Assembly (NCBI RefSeq): GCF_009909145.1
Contig: NZ_JAAAPJ010000023.1
Span: forward strand, 62,001-126,000
Reading direction: 5' to 3'
DNA from: Corallococcus silvisoli
Lineage (GTDB): Bacteria > Myxococcota > Myxococcia > Myxococcales > Myxococcaceae
Length of the DNA stretch: 64,000 bases
This document shows, piece after piece, positions 34,163 through 42,600 of the stretch. Below the pieces are notes generated by a model. It did not search any database, was not told where the DNA came from, and worked only from the letters and a program-made list of their open reading frames with translations. The first letter of the stretch is position 1; each line of letters starts with the position of its first letter. A program made the position numbers and the translations under genes.

Positions 34163-34972
34163 TCAACCCTTGACTTCCATCTTCCAGCCGGACCGGGGCG
34201 TCAGCAGTTCGGTGAGTGGTACAGGCTTGGGGCTGCTCCACCGGAAGAGGAGCGGCGCATGTCCAGGCTGATCGTCCACCAGCACCAGCTGACAATCACA
34301 CGCGAACGTAACCTTCACCCCTCCGTAATACATCCGGAAGTCGACCACCGCGGCCGCATGCGCACGCTGGATGACCTCGTAGCCCGCCGGCAACCGAGGC
34401 ACCCAGCTGGCCGCCGCATCGATCACCGCTTGAGGAGGAGCTGGAACACCCCTCGCGGCCGCTCTGAGGGCCTGGCGGCCCACCCCGGCTGCTTGGGAAG
34501 ACAGCAGTGGCGCGAAGGTGTCCTTGAGCCCGGTCTCTCCGAAATGGTCCGGAGTGAGGACATCGAGCGGAACGACCACCTCCAGTGCCAGCTCACTGGA
34601 GACCGCATCGAGCAGGGTCAAGCCCTTGTCCTGGGATCCCGTCAGACACCCCAGGAGGCGAACGGTAGCGGCGCGCGGAAGGATCGTCTTGAGCTCACTC
34701 AGCTCCGGCGAAATCCTGCTCCCACTGACCAGCGCTTCGTCCCCCAGTTCGAAGTATCCCGCGCTCCCGTGCCCGACGAGGTCCAGGCAGGAGACGTCCG
34801 CCCGCAGGTGACGCATTGGCGCGGCCTTCATGATCGCTCCGAGCAACCCCTCCCTGCGCTGGCACCTCACGAACTGATGCTCGGGCAGCTGATTGTTGGC
34901 TTGACTGGCGACCGCCTCGAACATCGGATGAAGGGTCGATGGATAGGAAACAACGGTGAGATGAATTCCCAT
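34163..34972 (-). CDS. Caspase-like (clan CD) protein
   Basis: 269 residues without a signal peptide. LDLVGHGSAGYFELG (His68) and, 40 residues later, VRLLGCLTGSQ (Cys109) match the His-Gly and Cys dyad layout of clan CD folds (caspase, CHAT, DUF4347-like), each placed after a hydrophobic strand. The first 60 residues fit the leading strand-helix unit. The end is beta-rich (VTFACDCQLVLVDDQPGH). A cytoplasmic protease is likely, but I see no obvious specificity pocket, so an inactive relative is possible. It follows a 169-residue unknown gene by 19 nt, and that follows an AAA+ regulator by 47 nt, all on the same strand. Confidence 0.65.
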   Translation of the reverse strand: MGIHLTVVSYPSTLHPMFEAVASQANNQLPEHQFVRCQRREGLLGAIMKAAPMRHLRADVSCLDLVGHGSAGYFELGDEALVSGSRISPELSELKTILPRAATVRLLGCLTGSQDKGLTLLDAVSSELALEVVVPLDVLTPDHFGETGLKDTFAPLLSSQAAGVGRQALRAAARGVPAPPQAVIDAAASWVPRLPAGYEVIQRAHAAAVVDFRMYYGGVKVTFACDCQLVLVDDQPGHAPLLFRWSSPKPVPLTELLTPRSGWKMEVKG

Positions 34973-34991
34973 GATTCACGCTCCCAATGGG

Positions 34992-35501
34992 CTACTTGAA
35001 GGCCTCGCGGACCAGTTCGAGCAACTGCGCCTGCAGGTGCTTGTTCGCGACCCGCCCGGAGATGAGGTCCCGGATCAATTCGGCCATCGCGCTCAAAGGC
35101 CACTTCCCACCGCCGGTTTCCGCGAGCGACAGGAGATTGGGATTGGGATCCTTTCCCAAGTGCCGCAGCTGCGCGTTCTCCTTGGTCGCCCAGGCCTCCG
35201 TCAGGAAGATGAACCCATAGGGCTTGTCGGGCGTGGCGAGCTGAACCGTGGAGGGCAGGTCAGGCCAGACCAGGTCAAGCTGATACTTCAGGTCGACCTG
35301 GAACTCGCCGTATTGAGGAGCACGTGCCAGCGTGAAGCAGAGCACATCCTGCTTGTCCCCTTGAACCTGCCGCACGAGCCGCGCCTTGAACGGGAAGAAG
35401 AGCCCGTTCCAATCCCGGCGCCACCATGAGCTCAACTCCTCAGGGGTCGCCTTCGTGACGTCTGTCCTATAGAAATCAGTATTCGACGTGACGGTGCCCA
35501 T
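34992..35501 (-). CDS. Unknown protein in the caspase-like operon
   Basis: 169 residues from the ATG at 35501, which has GGAGG six bases upstream; an in-frame start further up lacks one. There is no signal peptide. The N-terminal two thirds alternate beta strands with Trp-rich turns (SSWWRRDWNGLFFPFKARL). The last 40 residues form amphipathic helices (SAMAELIRDLISGRVANKHL). I do not recognise it. Its position between a regulator and a caspase-like gene suggests it is a partner, for example an adaptor, substrate or inhibitor; this is inference from context. Confidence 0.7.
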   Translation of the reverse strand: MGTVTSNTDFYRTDVTKATPEELSSWWRRDWNGLFFPFKARLVRQVQGDKQDVLCFTLARAPQYGEFQVDLKYQLDLVWPDLPSTVQLATPDKPYGFIFLTEAWATKENAQLRHLGKDPNPNLLSLAETGGGKWPLSAMAELIRDLISGRVANKHLQAQLLELVREAFK

Positions 35502-35548
35502 GCGCTGCCTCCACGGACTGCGGTGTAAACCTTCAAGGGACTGGCGCG

Positions 35549-37039
35549 TCACTCACGCATCAATCCAAAGGCCTTGATGAGGTTGTAGACATGCGACCGG
35601 GTGAGATCGAGCCTGCGTGCCACCTCGCTCACATTCCACTCCGCCGCATCCAGCTCACGGCGGAGCAGGTCTCGCTGGAACACCCGTGTCGCCTCATGGA
35701 AGGACGCCGCCCGATCCTGCGGATTGCGCGTCCGGTCCGTCAGGTGATGCGGCTCCAGGCAGGGCGCCCCCTCGGCGCACGCGCGGATGAGGGCGGCTTC
35801 CAGCCGGTGTCGCAGCTGGCGCACGTTGCCGGGCCACTCCGCCGCTTCGCAGACACCATGAAAGCCGGGAGTGGCGCGCAGCGCCTTCAACCCGTGCTCC
35901 TCCGCCAGCCTGGCGATGAGCTGCTCCACCAGCGGCCCCAGGTCCTCACGGCGATCCATGAGCGAAGGCATCCGGAGGGTGAAGACATTCAGCCGGTAGA
36001 ACAGGTCCTCACGGAACCTCTTCTCCAGGATCATCTGCTCCAGGTCCGCGTTGGTCGCGGCGATGATCCGCACGTTCGCCTTGACCAGACGAGGACTGGC
36101 CAAGGCGTAGTACTGTTTCGACTGGAGGAGCTGCAGCAGCTTTCCCTGCGCCGCCAGGGGAATCTCCGCGATCTCATCCAGGAACAGCGTGCCCCCTTCG
36201 GCGGCTTCCACCTTGCCCACGGTCCGGCGCGCACCGGGAAACGCCCCCGGCAGCGCGCCGAACAGCTCACTCTCGATGAGGCCTTCGGGGATGGCCGCGC
36301 AGTTGATCTCCATGAAGGGGCCCGCGCGCCGCTTGCTGTTCTCGTGGATGGCCTGCGCCAGCTGGGTCTTCCCCGTCCCCGAGGCGCCCGTGACGAGGAC
36401 GCTGACATCCAACGGCGCAACCAGGGCCACCTGTTCGAAGACCTGGGCCAGGGCCTGACTTCTGCCGGCGATTCCCCCCAGTGCGAGAGTCCTCCGGAAG
36501 GGTTGTGTCGGGTCCTCGGCGGCCCGCCAGCGCTCCAGGTCCAACCGCCGGACAGCTGTCCCCAGCGCCTGGGCGACGTTCTCCACGACGCGGATGACGT
36601 CGCTGGCGAACGGCCCCGCGCCGCGTCTCCCCTCCAGGTACAGCACCCCCGGCCCCCCGCCAGAGAGGGGCACGCACAGCACTGCCTCCAATCGCTGTTC
36701 CTTCACACTGCGAGCCGTGGAGAAGCGCTCGTCCAGCAATGCGAAGGGCGTATGCAGCGTCGTCCCCGACGCGATGGCGGCCACGACGATGCCCCGCGAG
36801 GTGACAAAGCGGATCTGCTCCTCCTCGTCCAACGAGCAGGCGTGGGAGAGCGACCAGCGTCGGTCGCCCGCTGTCGCATCGCCGTAGAGTTCGACGTATG
36901 CGCGCTGCGCCTGGGTCAAGGCGACGAGACTCGCGAGCACTTCCCGCAGGGGACTGCTCGGCTCCGGCGCACTCAGGATGCGGAGCACCTGGAGGTACAA
37001 ATCGCGCTCGTGGGTGACACGGTTCGCTGGCTCGGTCAT
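35549..37039 (-). CDS. GAF-AAA+-Fis transcriptional regulator with altered sigma-54 loop
   Basis: 496 residues from the ATG at 37039. A GAF-like sensor domain (about 20-170) precedes an AAA+ domain with Walker A GASGTGKT and Walker B TLFLDEIAEI, then a Fis-type helix-turn-helix (NVSEVARRLDLTRSHVYNL). This is the plan of bacterial enhancer-binding proteins. The loop that contacts sigma-54, normally GAFTGA, reads GAFPGA here (36230-36247), and the stretch before it is ELFGALP. The invariant Thr is needed for sigma-54 contact in the well-studied members, so this protein may work without sigma-54, perhaps as a repressor or local regulator. It leads the operon with the unknown and caspase-like genes. 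Confidence 0.88.
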   Translation of the reverse strand: MTEPANRVTHERDLYLQVLRILSAPEPSSPLREVLASLVALTQAQRAYVELYGDATAGDRRWSLSHACSLDEEEQIRFVTSRGIVVAAIASGTTLHTPFALLDERFSTARSVKEQRLEAVLCVPLSGGGPGVLYLEGRRGAGPFASDVIRVVENVAQALGTAVRRLDLERWRAAEDPTQPFRRTLALGGIAGRSQALAQVFEQVALVAPLDVSVLVTGASGTGKTQLAQAIHENSKRRAGPFMEINCAAIPEGLIESELFGALPGAFPGARRTVGKVEAAEGGTLFLDEIAEIPLAAQGKLLQLLQSKQYYALASPRLVKANVRIIAATNADLEQMILEKRFREDLFYRLNVFTLRMPSLMDRREDLGPLVEQLIARLAEEHGLKALRATPGFHGVCEAAEWPGNVRQLRHRLEAALIRACAEGAPCLEPHHLTDRTRNPQDRAASFHEATRVFQRDLLRRELDAAEWNVSEVARRLDLTRSHVYNLIKAFGLMRE

Positions 37040-37250
37040 GCCAGGAACTCTAGGAGCCTCCTGGAAGGGCACAATCCGTTGGGCCAAAGCGAATGACATG
37101 CCCACACGGAAAGCATTTTGTGGGCCAGCCCTCGCCCCGAGAGGGACGCGACCCTGATTGTCTTCTCCGCTGGTCAGCTCCGGCGCGCCGGGTTCCAGTG
37201 GATTGGACAGGGCGCGCGTCTCCCGCAGACTCTCCGCCTATAGTCACCCC

Positions 37251-37778
37251 ATGAAGGACGGCTCCGCCCCACTCCGCACGCTCGTCGCCCGCCCCCTGAC
37301 ACCGGAGGCGTTCGCGCCGTTCGGTGACGTCGTGTCCGCGGGCCTCAAGGCCGGCGCCGCCGCGAACCAGGGCACCGCGGTGCGCTTCGACTGGTCGGCG
37401 CGACTGGAGAATGGCCGGCCGGGCGCCAAGCCCAACCTCGCGGTGTTTCGTTCGGTGCCACAGGCCCTGCCCTTCACCGTGAAGCTGCTCGAACACCACC
37501 CCCAGTCGAGCCAGGCGTTCCTGCCCATGCGCTGCGCGCGCTTCCTGGTGTGTGTCGCGCCAACGGCGCCCACCGGAGGCCCTGACCTGGAGGGACTTGT
37601 CGCGTTCGTCTGCGGTCCAGGCCAGGGCGTGAACTACCACCGGGGCGTGTGGCATCACCCCATCGTCGCGCTCGATGCCCCGGCCGAATTCGCGATGCTC
37701 GCATGGGAGGACGGGGGCGAGGAGGACTGCGTCGTGCGCCCGTTCTCCACGCCCGTCTCCGTCGTCGTCGCGGACTGA
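37251..37778 (+). CDS. Ureidoglycolate lyase-like protein (AllA family)
   Basis: 175 residues from the ATG at 37251. The opening LVARPLTPEAFAPFGDVV is the usual AllA start. HHPQSSQAFLPM and GPGQGVNYHRGVWHHP are the conserved His-containing blocks of this cupin family. AllA releases urea from ureidoglycolate in purine breakdown, giving glyoxylate. No other purine-degradation gene is close by, so the physiological substrate is not proved. It stands alone on the + strand. Confidence 0.85.
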   Translation: MKDGSAPLRTLVARPLTPEAFAPFGDVVSAGLKAGAAANQGTAVRFDWSARLENGRPGAKPNLAVFRSVPQALPFTVKLLEHHPQSSQAFLPMRCARFLVCVAPTAPTGGPDLEGLVAFVCGPGQGVNYHRGVWHHPIVALDAPAEFAMLAWEDGGEEDCVVRPFSTPVSVVVAD

Positions 37779-37861
37779 AGGAGCCTCCGGATTGCGGATG
37801 CGAATCTCGCTTGAGCCAACGGAGCACTGGGTTTCAGCTCCTGGCCCCTGAGTCGCGGCCC

Positions 37862-39253
37862 CTACCCCGTCGTCCTTGGCTGGCGCGCGAGCCAGGCGCG
37901 CCATTCCTCGGCGCTCTCGTACTCCTCGCCCGAGAGCTGCTTCAACACCTTCACGGCGGGGTCGCGGTTGATGGGCTGCTGGAGCGCGGACATCGCCACC
38001 AGCGTCTCTCCCAACTGCCGGATGAGCCCGGCCCGCTGCGCCTTCAGCACCTCCGGCGCCAGATCCTCCAGCAGGTACGACAACAGGTAGACCGCCTTGT
38101 TGCGGTCCATCGTCGTCGGCAACGAGACCGCGTCCACCACCGTGGCCACGTCCACCATCGGCAGCTTCGCGGCCTCCTGCGTGGCCGTCAGCACGCGCAG
38201 GACGCTGTTGCGCACACCGTCGGAGCCGTCGCGGATGCAGGGCACCAACCTCCGGACCGTCTCCTCGGCCGTGGGCGCGTAGGCCAGCAGGAACGCCGCG
38301 GCGCCCCGCCGGTCCGCGTCAGCGTCGTCACGCAGCACCGCCGTCAGCGCGTCCAGGTTCCTCGGCACCTTCGCGATGAACTCGGGCTCGAAGCTCGCGA
38401 GATCCGGATGCCCGAAGCCGCCAAGGCAGTGCGCGATCCGGCAACTGGACGCATCATCGAGCTTCCCCTGCATCTGGAGTTGAAACAGGCGCTGCTCGTA
38501 TTCGAGCCACCGGGCGACCAGCCCTTCCGGATCCGGGGGATGCCCCTTGGGCGCCGGGAGGAAACGCAGCCGGGACGCATCCTCGGCGTCCACCATGTCC
38601 GCGACGACGAAGGCCGTGCCTTTGCGCTCCTCGGCGAAGAAGAGGGTCATCCCCAACCGGACGAAGGACAGTCCATACCGCTCGCGCAGCAGGGCCTCCT
38701 TCAGCGAGACGAGCGCCCCGCTGAACACGATGGGCTTTCCCACCTCGAACCCCAGCACCTGACGGACCCCCTCCCGGTCCGCCTTCCGCGAACCAAAGGC
38801 ATCCAGGCCCGCGAGCGTCGGAACCGGGAACGGCGCCTCGGGCGCCTTCGCGAGGTTCGCGCGAGCCTCCGCGACAATCCCCTCCCACGCGGCCAGTGAG
38901 TGCAGCGACACCAGCTCCGGGTTGTACTGGAGATGATCCGCGTCGAAGTAGCCCCCCTGGACCGCGCGCTTCAGCACCTCCACCGCCGCGTCCGCGTGGC
39001 CCGCGAGCGACGCACAGCCCGCGGAGCGATAGTAGGACTCGGCGCGCGCGCCCACGTCCGTGTCCACCTCCGCCGACGCACGGAAGGCCCTGGCACAGCC
39101 GTCGAAGTCGAGGGCCTTGTAAGCCTGCTCCGCTTCCTTCGTGAGCCGTTGGACCGCGGAAGCCTGCCCCGGTCCGCCCTCACCGACGGCCGACGGAGCA
39201 TGCGCGCAGCCGGTGCCCACCGCGACCATGCCCAGCACCATCACGAAGCGCAT
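37862..39253 (-). CDS. Lipoprotein with TPR-like and HEAT-like helical repeats
   Basis: 463 residues. Signal peptide and lipobox (MVAVGTGC) at the start. Residues about 35-115 form TPR-like helices (AEQAYKALDFDGCARAFRAS), and about 300-440 form HEAT-like repeats (LTAVLRDDADADRRGAAAFL). The middle has a beta-rich region. Such scaffolds bind other proteins; no enzyme motif is visible. Located in the periplasm or on a membrane face. Confidence 0.75.
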   Translation of the reverse strand: MRFVMVLGMVAVGTGCAHAPSAVGEGGPGQASAVQRLTKEAEQAYKALDFDGCARAFRASAEVDTDVGARAESYYRSAGCASLAGHADAAVEVLKRAVQGGYFDADHLQYNPELVSLHSLAAWEGIVAEARANLAKAPEAPFPVPTLAGLDAFGSRKADREGVRQVLGFEVGKPIVFSGALVSLKEALLRERYGLSFVRLGMTLFFAEERKGTAFVVADMVDAEDASRLRFLPAPKGHPPDPEGLVARWLEYEQRLFQLQMQGKLDDASSCRIAHCLGGFGHPDLASFEPEFIAKVPRNLDALTAVLRDDADADRRGAAAFLLAYAPTAEETVRRLVPCIRDGSDGVRNSVLRVLTATQEAAKLPMVDVATVVDAVSLPTTMDRNKAVYLLSYLLEDLAPEVLKAQRAGLIRQLGETLVAMSALQQPINRDPAVKVLKQLSGEEYESAEEWRAWLARQPRTTG

Positions 39254-39396
39254 CTGGACCTTCCTTTCGGAAAAGCCCGTATCTCACGCAAGCTGTGGCC
39301 AGGTTTCAAGGAGCGCCCACCTGGCCATCGCCAGCAGCTCCGCCCGGCAGCAACCCGTCGACGCGCTCGCGCGGGAGCTCGGGCGGTCCTGAAGCC

Positions 39397-40311
39397 TCAT
39401 GTCCCCTTCGGTGCGGCGGGCTGCTGCCCCAGCGCGACGCTCCCCAGGATGAGCGTGCCCGCGACGAACATGGAGGACGTCAGCGGCTCCCCCAGGAGCA
39501 ACCAGGCCCAAGCCACCGCGAAGAGCGGCACCAGGTAGGTGACGACGACGGCGCGCGCCGCGCCGATGCGCTGGATGAGGCGGTAGTACATCGCGTACCC
39601 GAACCCGGTGCAGAGCATGCCCAGGGCGGCCGCCGCCAGCCACGGCCCCGCGCCAATGGGCCGCGCCGGCCACGTGGCGACCGCGAAGGGCAGCGTCAGC
39701 AGCGCGGCGCAGGCCAGCGTCGCGGCGGCCACCGCCGCGGCGGGCAGTCCCGCGAGGTGGCGGCGCACCATGTTCGTACCAATGCCGTAAAGGAACGCAG
39801 CCGTGGTCCCCGCCGCAGCGGCCTGGGCGACGCTCTCACCCGCCGCCTTGCCACTGGCCAGCACCACCACACCGGCGAAGCCCGCCAGGAGCGCCACCAC
39901 GCGCCGGGGGCCGATTCGCTCGCCGTAGAACAGGAACGCCACCAGCGCGGTGAACAGCACCGCCATGCTGTTGGTGATGGCCCCGACGCCCGCGGGCGCA
40001 CGCCGCGCGGCCCAGGCGAACAGCGCGAAGGGAACCGCCGCGTTGATGAACCCCACCAGCGCCAGCCGGGGCCAGAGCCCGGGGCGCAGGGCGGAGCGCG
40101 CGCGCCAGAGGAACGGCATCAGCACCGCCGCGCCCAGCGCGAGCCGCAGCTCCACCAGGGGCAGCGGCCCGAAGGCCGGGGCCGCGATGCGCATGAACAG
40201 GAACGACGTGCCCCAGATGGCGGCCAGGCCGCCCAGCTCCAGCGGGGTGAGCCACGCCCGGTTGAGGGAGGGAGACACGGCGTGGGGATGGGTGAGACCG
40301 GATGCACTCAT
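39397..40311 (-). CDS. EamA-family (DMT) transporter
   Basis: 304 residues with ten predicted membrane helices in two five-helix halves. The start of the first half, LEGGLAAIWGTSFLFMRIAA-like (ELGGLAAIWGTSFLFMRIAA), and the second-half equivalent LLYGIGTNMV and GFGYAMYYRLIQRIGAARA are typical of EamA/RhaT-type permeases. Substrate unknown, probably an amino acid or other metabolite exported from the cell. It is divergent from a LysR-type regulator gene 124 nt away, which likely controls it. Confidence 0.9.
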   Translation of the reverse strand: MSASGLTHPHAVSPSLNRAWLTPLELGGLAAIWGTSFLFMRIAAPAFGPLPLVELRLALGAAVLMPFLWRARSALRPGLWPRLALVGFINAAVPFALFAWAARRAPAGVGAITNSMAVLFTALVAFLFYGERIGPRRVVALLAGFAGVVVLASGKAAGESVAQAAAAGTTAAFLYGIGTNMVRRHLAGLPAAAVAAATLACAALLTLPFAVATWPARPIGAGPWLAAAALGMLCTGFGYAMYYRLIQRIGAARAVVVTYLVPLFAVAWAWLLLGEPLTSSMFVAGTLILGSVALGQQPAAPKGT

Positions 40312-40435
40312 GGCGGGCCCCCTGGAGGGAGGAAGGAATCTGGCTTCTGCCAGGGCCTCTCTTCACGCCGCCACCCTCGCTTCACAAGCGCATCCTTTCC
40401 GTGCCAGACATGAGCCAGATTTGAGGCTCGAGCCC

Positions 40436-41383
40436 ATGACCCTGCGCACCGAACTGCTCCCCGCCCTGGCGGCCTTCGAGTCCGCCGCCCGCCACCAGAA
40501 CTTCGCCCGCGCGGCGGAGGAGCTGCACCTGACCGCCAGCGCGGTCAGCCACCACGTCCGCAAGCTGGAGGACCGGCTGGGCGTCATGCTGTTCCAGCGG
40601 CATGCCCGGGGCGTGGCCCTGACCACCGAGGGCCGTCAGCTCGCGGACGCCGCCAGCAGCGCGCTGTCGGACATGGACAGCGTGCTCGCGGGGCTGCGGC
40701 GGACCCGGGATGGCGACACCGTGGTGCGCATCACCACCCTGCACTCGCTGTCGTACGCGTGGCTGCTGCCCCGCCTGCCTCACTTCACCGCCCTGCATCC
40801 CGGCATCCGCCTCCATGTGGACACGGAGATGGCGCTCACCCGCTTCGACGAGGGCGGGCCCGACCTGGGCATCCGCTACGGCCAGGGCCCCTGGCCGGGC
40901 TTGAGCGCGCATCACCTGATGGATGACGCACTGTTCCCCGTGGCCTCCGCGCGGCTGGCCGGCGTCAGCCACGTCCGCGCGGCGGAGGACGTCGCGAAGC
41001 TGCCGCTCATCGCCGACCTGTCGCGTCAGGGCTGGCAGGACTGGTTCCGGGCCGCGGGGGTGCGCGGCGCGCGGTTCGAGGAGCGCTACAGCTTCAGCGA
41101 CACCACCGGCGCGCTGATGGCCGCGGCCCAGGGCCTGGGCGCGGCGCTGGCGCGGGAGACCATCGCCACGCCCTACCTCGCGGATGGGCAGCTCTTGCGG
41201 CTGGCCGGGCCCACCGTGCCCACGCGCGCGAGCTACTTCGTGGTGCACCCCACGCACCGGAGACTCCGCCCTGCCGCGCGGATCTTCTTCGACTGGCTCT
41301 TGTCTCAGCGCGACAACGCCGACGCACCGCGCCCCTCGGCGACGCAAGGCGTTGCACCGTCCCGACGGAAAGTTCCCCAATGA
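40436..41383 (+). CDS. LysR-type transcriptional regulator (GcvA-like)
   Basis: 315 residues from the ATG at 40436. The N-terminal winged helix reads ALAAFESAARHQNFARAAEE then LHLTASAVSHHVRKLEDRLG, close to the GcvA subgroup. The effector domain (about 95-295) ends in VVHPTHRRLRPAARIFFDWL, the normal LysR C-terminus. It is transcribed away from the EamA gene, the classic arrangement in which a LysR protein controls its divergent neighbour and itself. Confidence 0.93.
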   Translation: MTLRTELLPALAAFESAARHQNFARAAEELHLTASAVSHHVRKLEDRLGVMLFQRHARGVALTTEGRQLADAASSALSDMDSVLAGLRRTRDGDTVVRITTLHSLSYAWLLPRLPHFTALHPGIRLHVDTEMALTRFDEGGPDLGIRYGQGPWPGLSAHHLMDDALFPVASARLAGVSHVRAAEDVAKLPLIADLSRQGWQDWFRAAGVRGARFEERYSFSDTTGALMAAAQGLGAALARETIATPYLADGQLLRLAGPTVPTRASYFVVHPTHRRLRPAARIFFDWLLSQRDNADAPRPSATQGVAPSRRKVPQ

Positions 41384-41486
41384 CAAACCCACGCCCGGGT
41401 GTCATCAAACCCACGCAATAACAGCCATTTACACATCATGAAACAAAGCCCACACTGACCGTGCTGTACTCTCACGAGGAGAACAC

Positions 41487-41801
41487 ATGCGCACGCTGGT
41501 GAAGTCCTTGTTGACGATGTCGGCGGTCCTGTCGCTCACGCCCTCGGTGGCCCTCGCACTCCCCCCCCAGTGCGACGACGTCTGTTTCTTCAGCTCGTGC
41601 GATGAGGCATGTGCCATTGGGGCTCGCATCTGGACGACGTGCGGGCAGTACACCGGCATGACCTGCGTGAACACCCCGGTGGACACCTCCGCTCCCGTGG
41701 CCTCCGTGACACCTGACGAGGCCCGTCAGGCCGAGGAGTCCTCGCAGGTGTGCAGCGAGGCGCATCCGGCGATGGAACAAGCCCTCACCGCCGGGAGCTG
41801 A
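41487..41801 (+). CDS. Small secreted Cys-rich protein
   Basis: 104 residues with a signal peptide ending at VALALPPQ. The mature domain has seven cysteines in a short stretch (CDDVCFFSSCDEAC, TTCGQYTGMTC), one near the end, and an acidic Ala/Glu tail. It is probably disulphide-stabilised and exported. I cannot name a family. A perfect terminator hairpin begins 9 nt past the stop. Confidence 0.7.
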   Translation: MRTLVKSLLTMSAVLSLTPSVALALPPQCDDVCFFSSCDEACAIGARIWTTCGQYTGMTCVNTPVDTSAPVASVTPDEARQAEESSQVCSEAHPAMEQALTAGS

Positions 41802-41809
41802 ATTGCTTC

Positions 41810-41840
41810 GCGAGGCCCGGACGACACCTCCGGGCCTCGC
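41810..41840. terminator. Perfect 12-bp terminator hairpin
   Basis: GCGAGGCCCGGA and TCCGGGCCTCGC pair perfectly around the 7-nt loop CGACACC. It lies between the convergent small secreted protein gene and a reductase gene and should end transcripts from both. Confidence 0.75.
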
Positions 41841-41869
41841 AGCCGTACCGGTGTCTCCGGGCGCGACGG

Positions 41870-42502
41870 TCAGCCGCCAATCTGGACCGCGTGCCGCACC
41901 CAGGTGTCCGTCTCCACGGCCTCCACGAGGAAGTCCGCCACGTCCGCCCGGGAGATGGCGAAGGGGACCTTCTCCAGCGCCGTCTTCTTCACGTATCGCC
42001 GGTGGGCGGGGCCGTCGGTGAGCCGCCCCGGCCGCGCGATGACCCAATCCAGCCCGCTGGCGCGCACCAGCTGCTCCTGCCGCGCGTGGTCTTCGAACGG
42101 CAGCTTCAGGATGAACGAGGCGAGCAGCGCGCCCAGCACCGGGTTCAGGAGCTTCCGGCTGTCACCCGTCCCCAGCGCGCTCAGCACCGCCAGCTTGCGG
42201 ACGCCATGAGCCTTCATCGCGTCGATGACGTACCCGGTGCCTTGCGTGAAGTAGTCCGGGTTGTCCTTGAACGCCTTCAGGTTCGAGGACGCGGTGATGA
42301 GGATCGCGTCCTGCCCGCGCACCGCCTCATCCACCGACGCACGCTGGTGGAAGTCCCCCTTCAGCCGGGTGAGCTTCGGGTGCTCCAGCACCAGCTTCTG
42401 CGGACTGCGCGCGAAGGCCGTGACGTCATGCCCTCGCTCCAGCGCCGTCCGGACCGCGAGCGCGCCCGTTCCCTGTGATGCCCCAATGACCGCGATGCGC
42501 AT
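41870..42502 (-). CDS. NAD(P)-binding atypical SDR
   Basis: 210 residues from the ATG at 42502. The Rossmann start is MRIAVIGASQGTGALAVRTA, followed by ALERGHDVTAFARSP, as in atypical short-chain dehydrogenases (a5/a6 type) that include flavin or biliverdin reductases and sugar-nucleotide-like enzymes. The sequence LVRASGLDWVIARPGRLTDG is a hallmark of the group. No canonical YxxxK is visible. It probably reduces a small substrate with NADPH or serves as a sensor; the substrate is unknown. Confidence 0.88.
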   Translation of the reverse strand: MRIAVIGASQGTGALAVRTALERGHDVTAFARSPQKLVLEHPKLTRLKGDFHQRASVDEAVRGQDAILITASSNLKAFKDNPDYFTQGTGYVIDAMKAHGVRKLAVLSALGTGDSRKLLNPVLGALLASFILKLPFEDHARQEQLVRASGLDWVIARPGRLTDGPAHRRYVKKTALEKVPFAISRADVADFLVEAVETDTWVRHAVQIGG

Positions 42503-42600
42503 ACCGTTCCCCTCCGCTTGAGGCCCGGGAAGGTAGGCCCCACGCGTCCCCTTCATCAATCATGGGCCAGATGGACTGTTGCCCTCGGTGCTCCCCAGCA

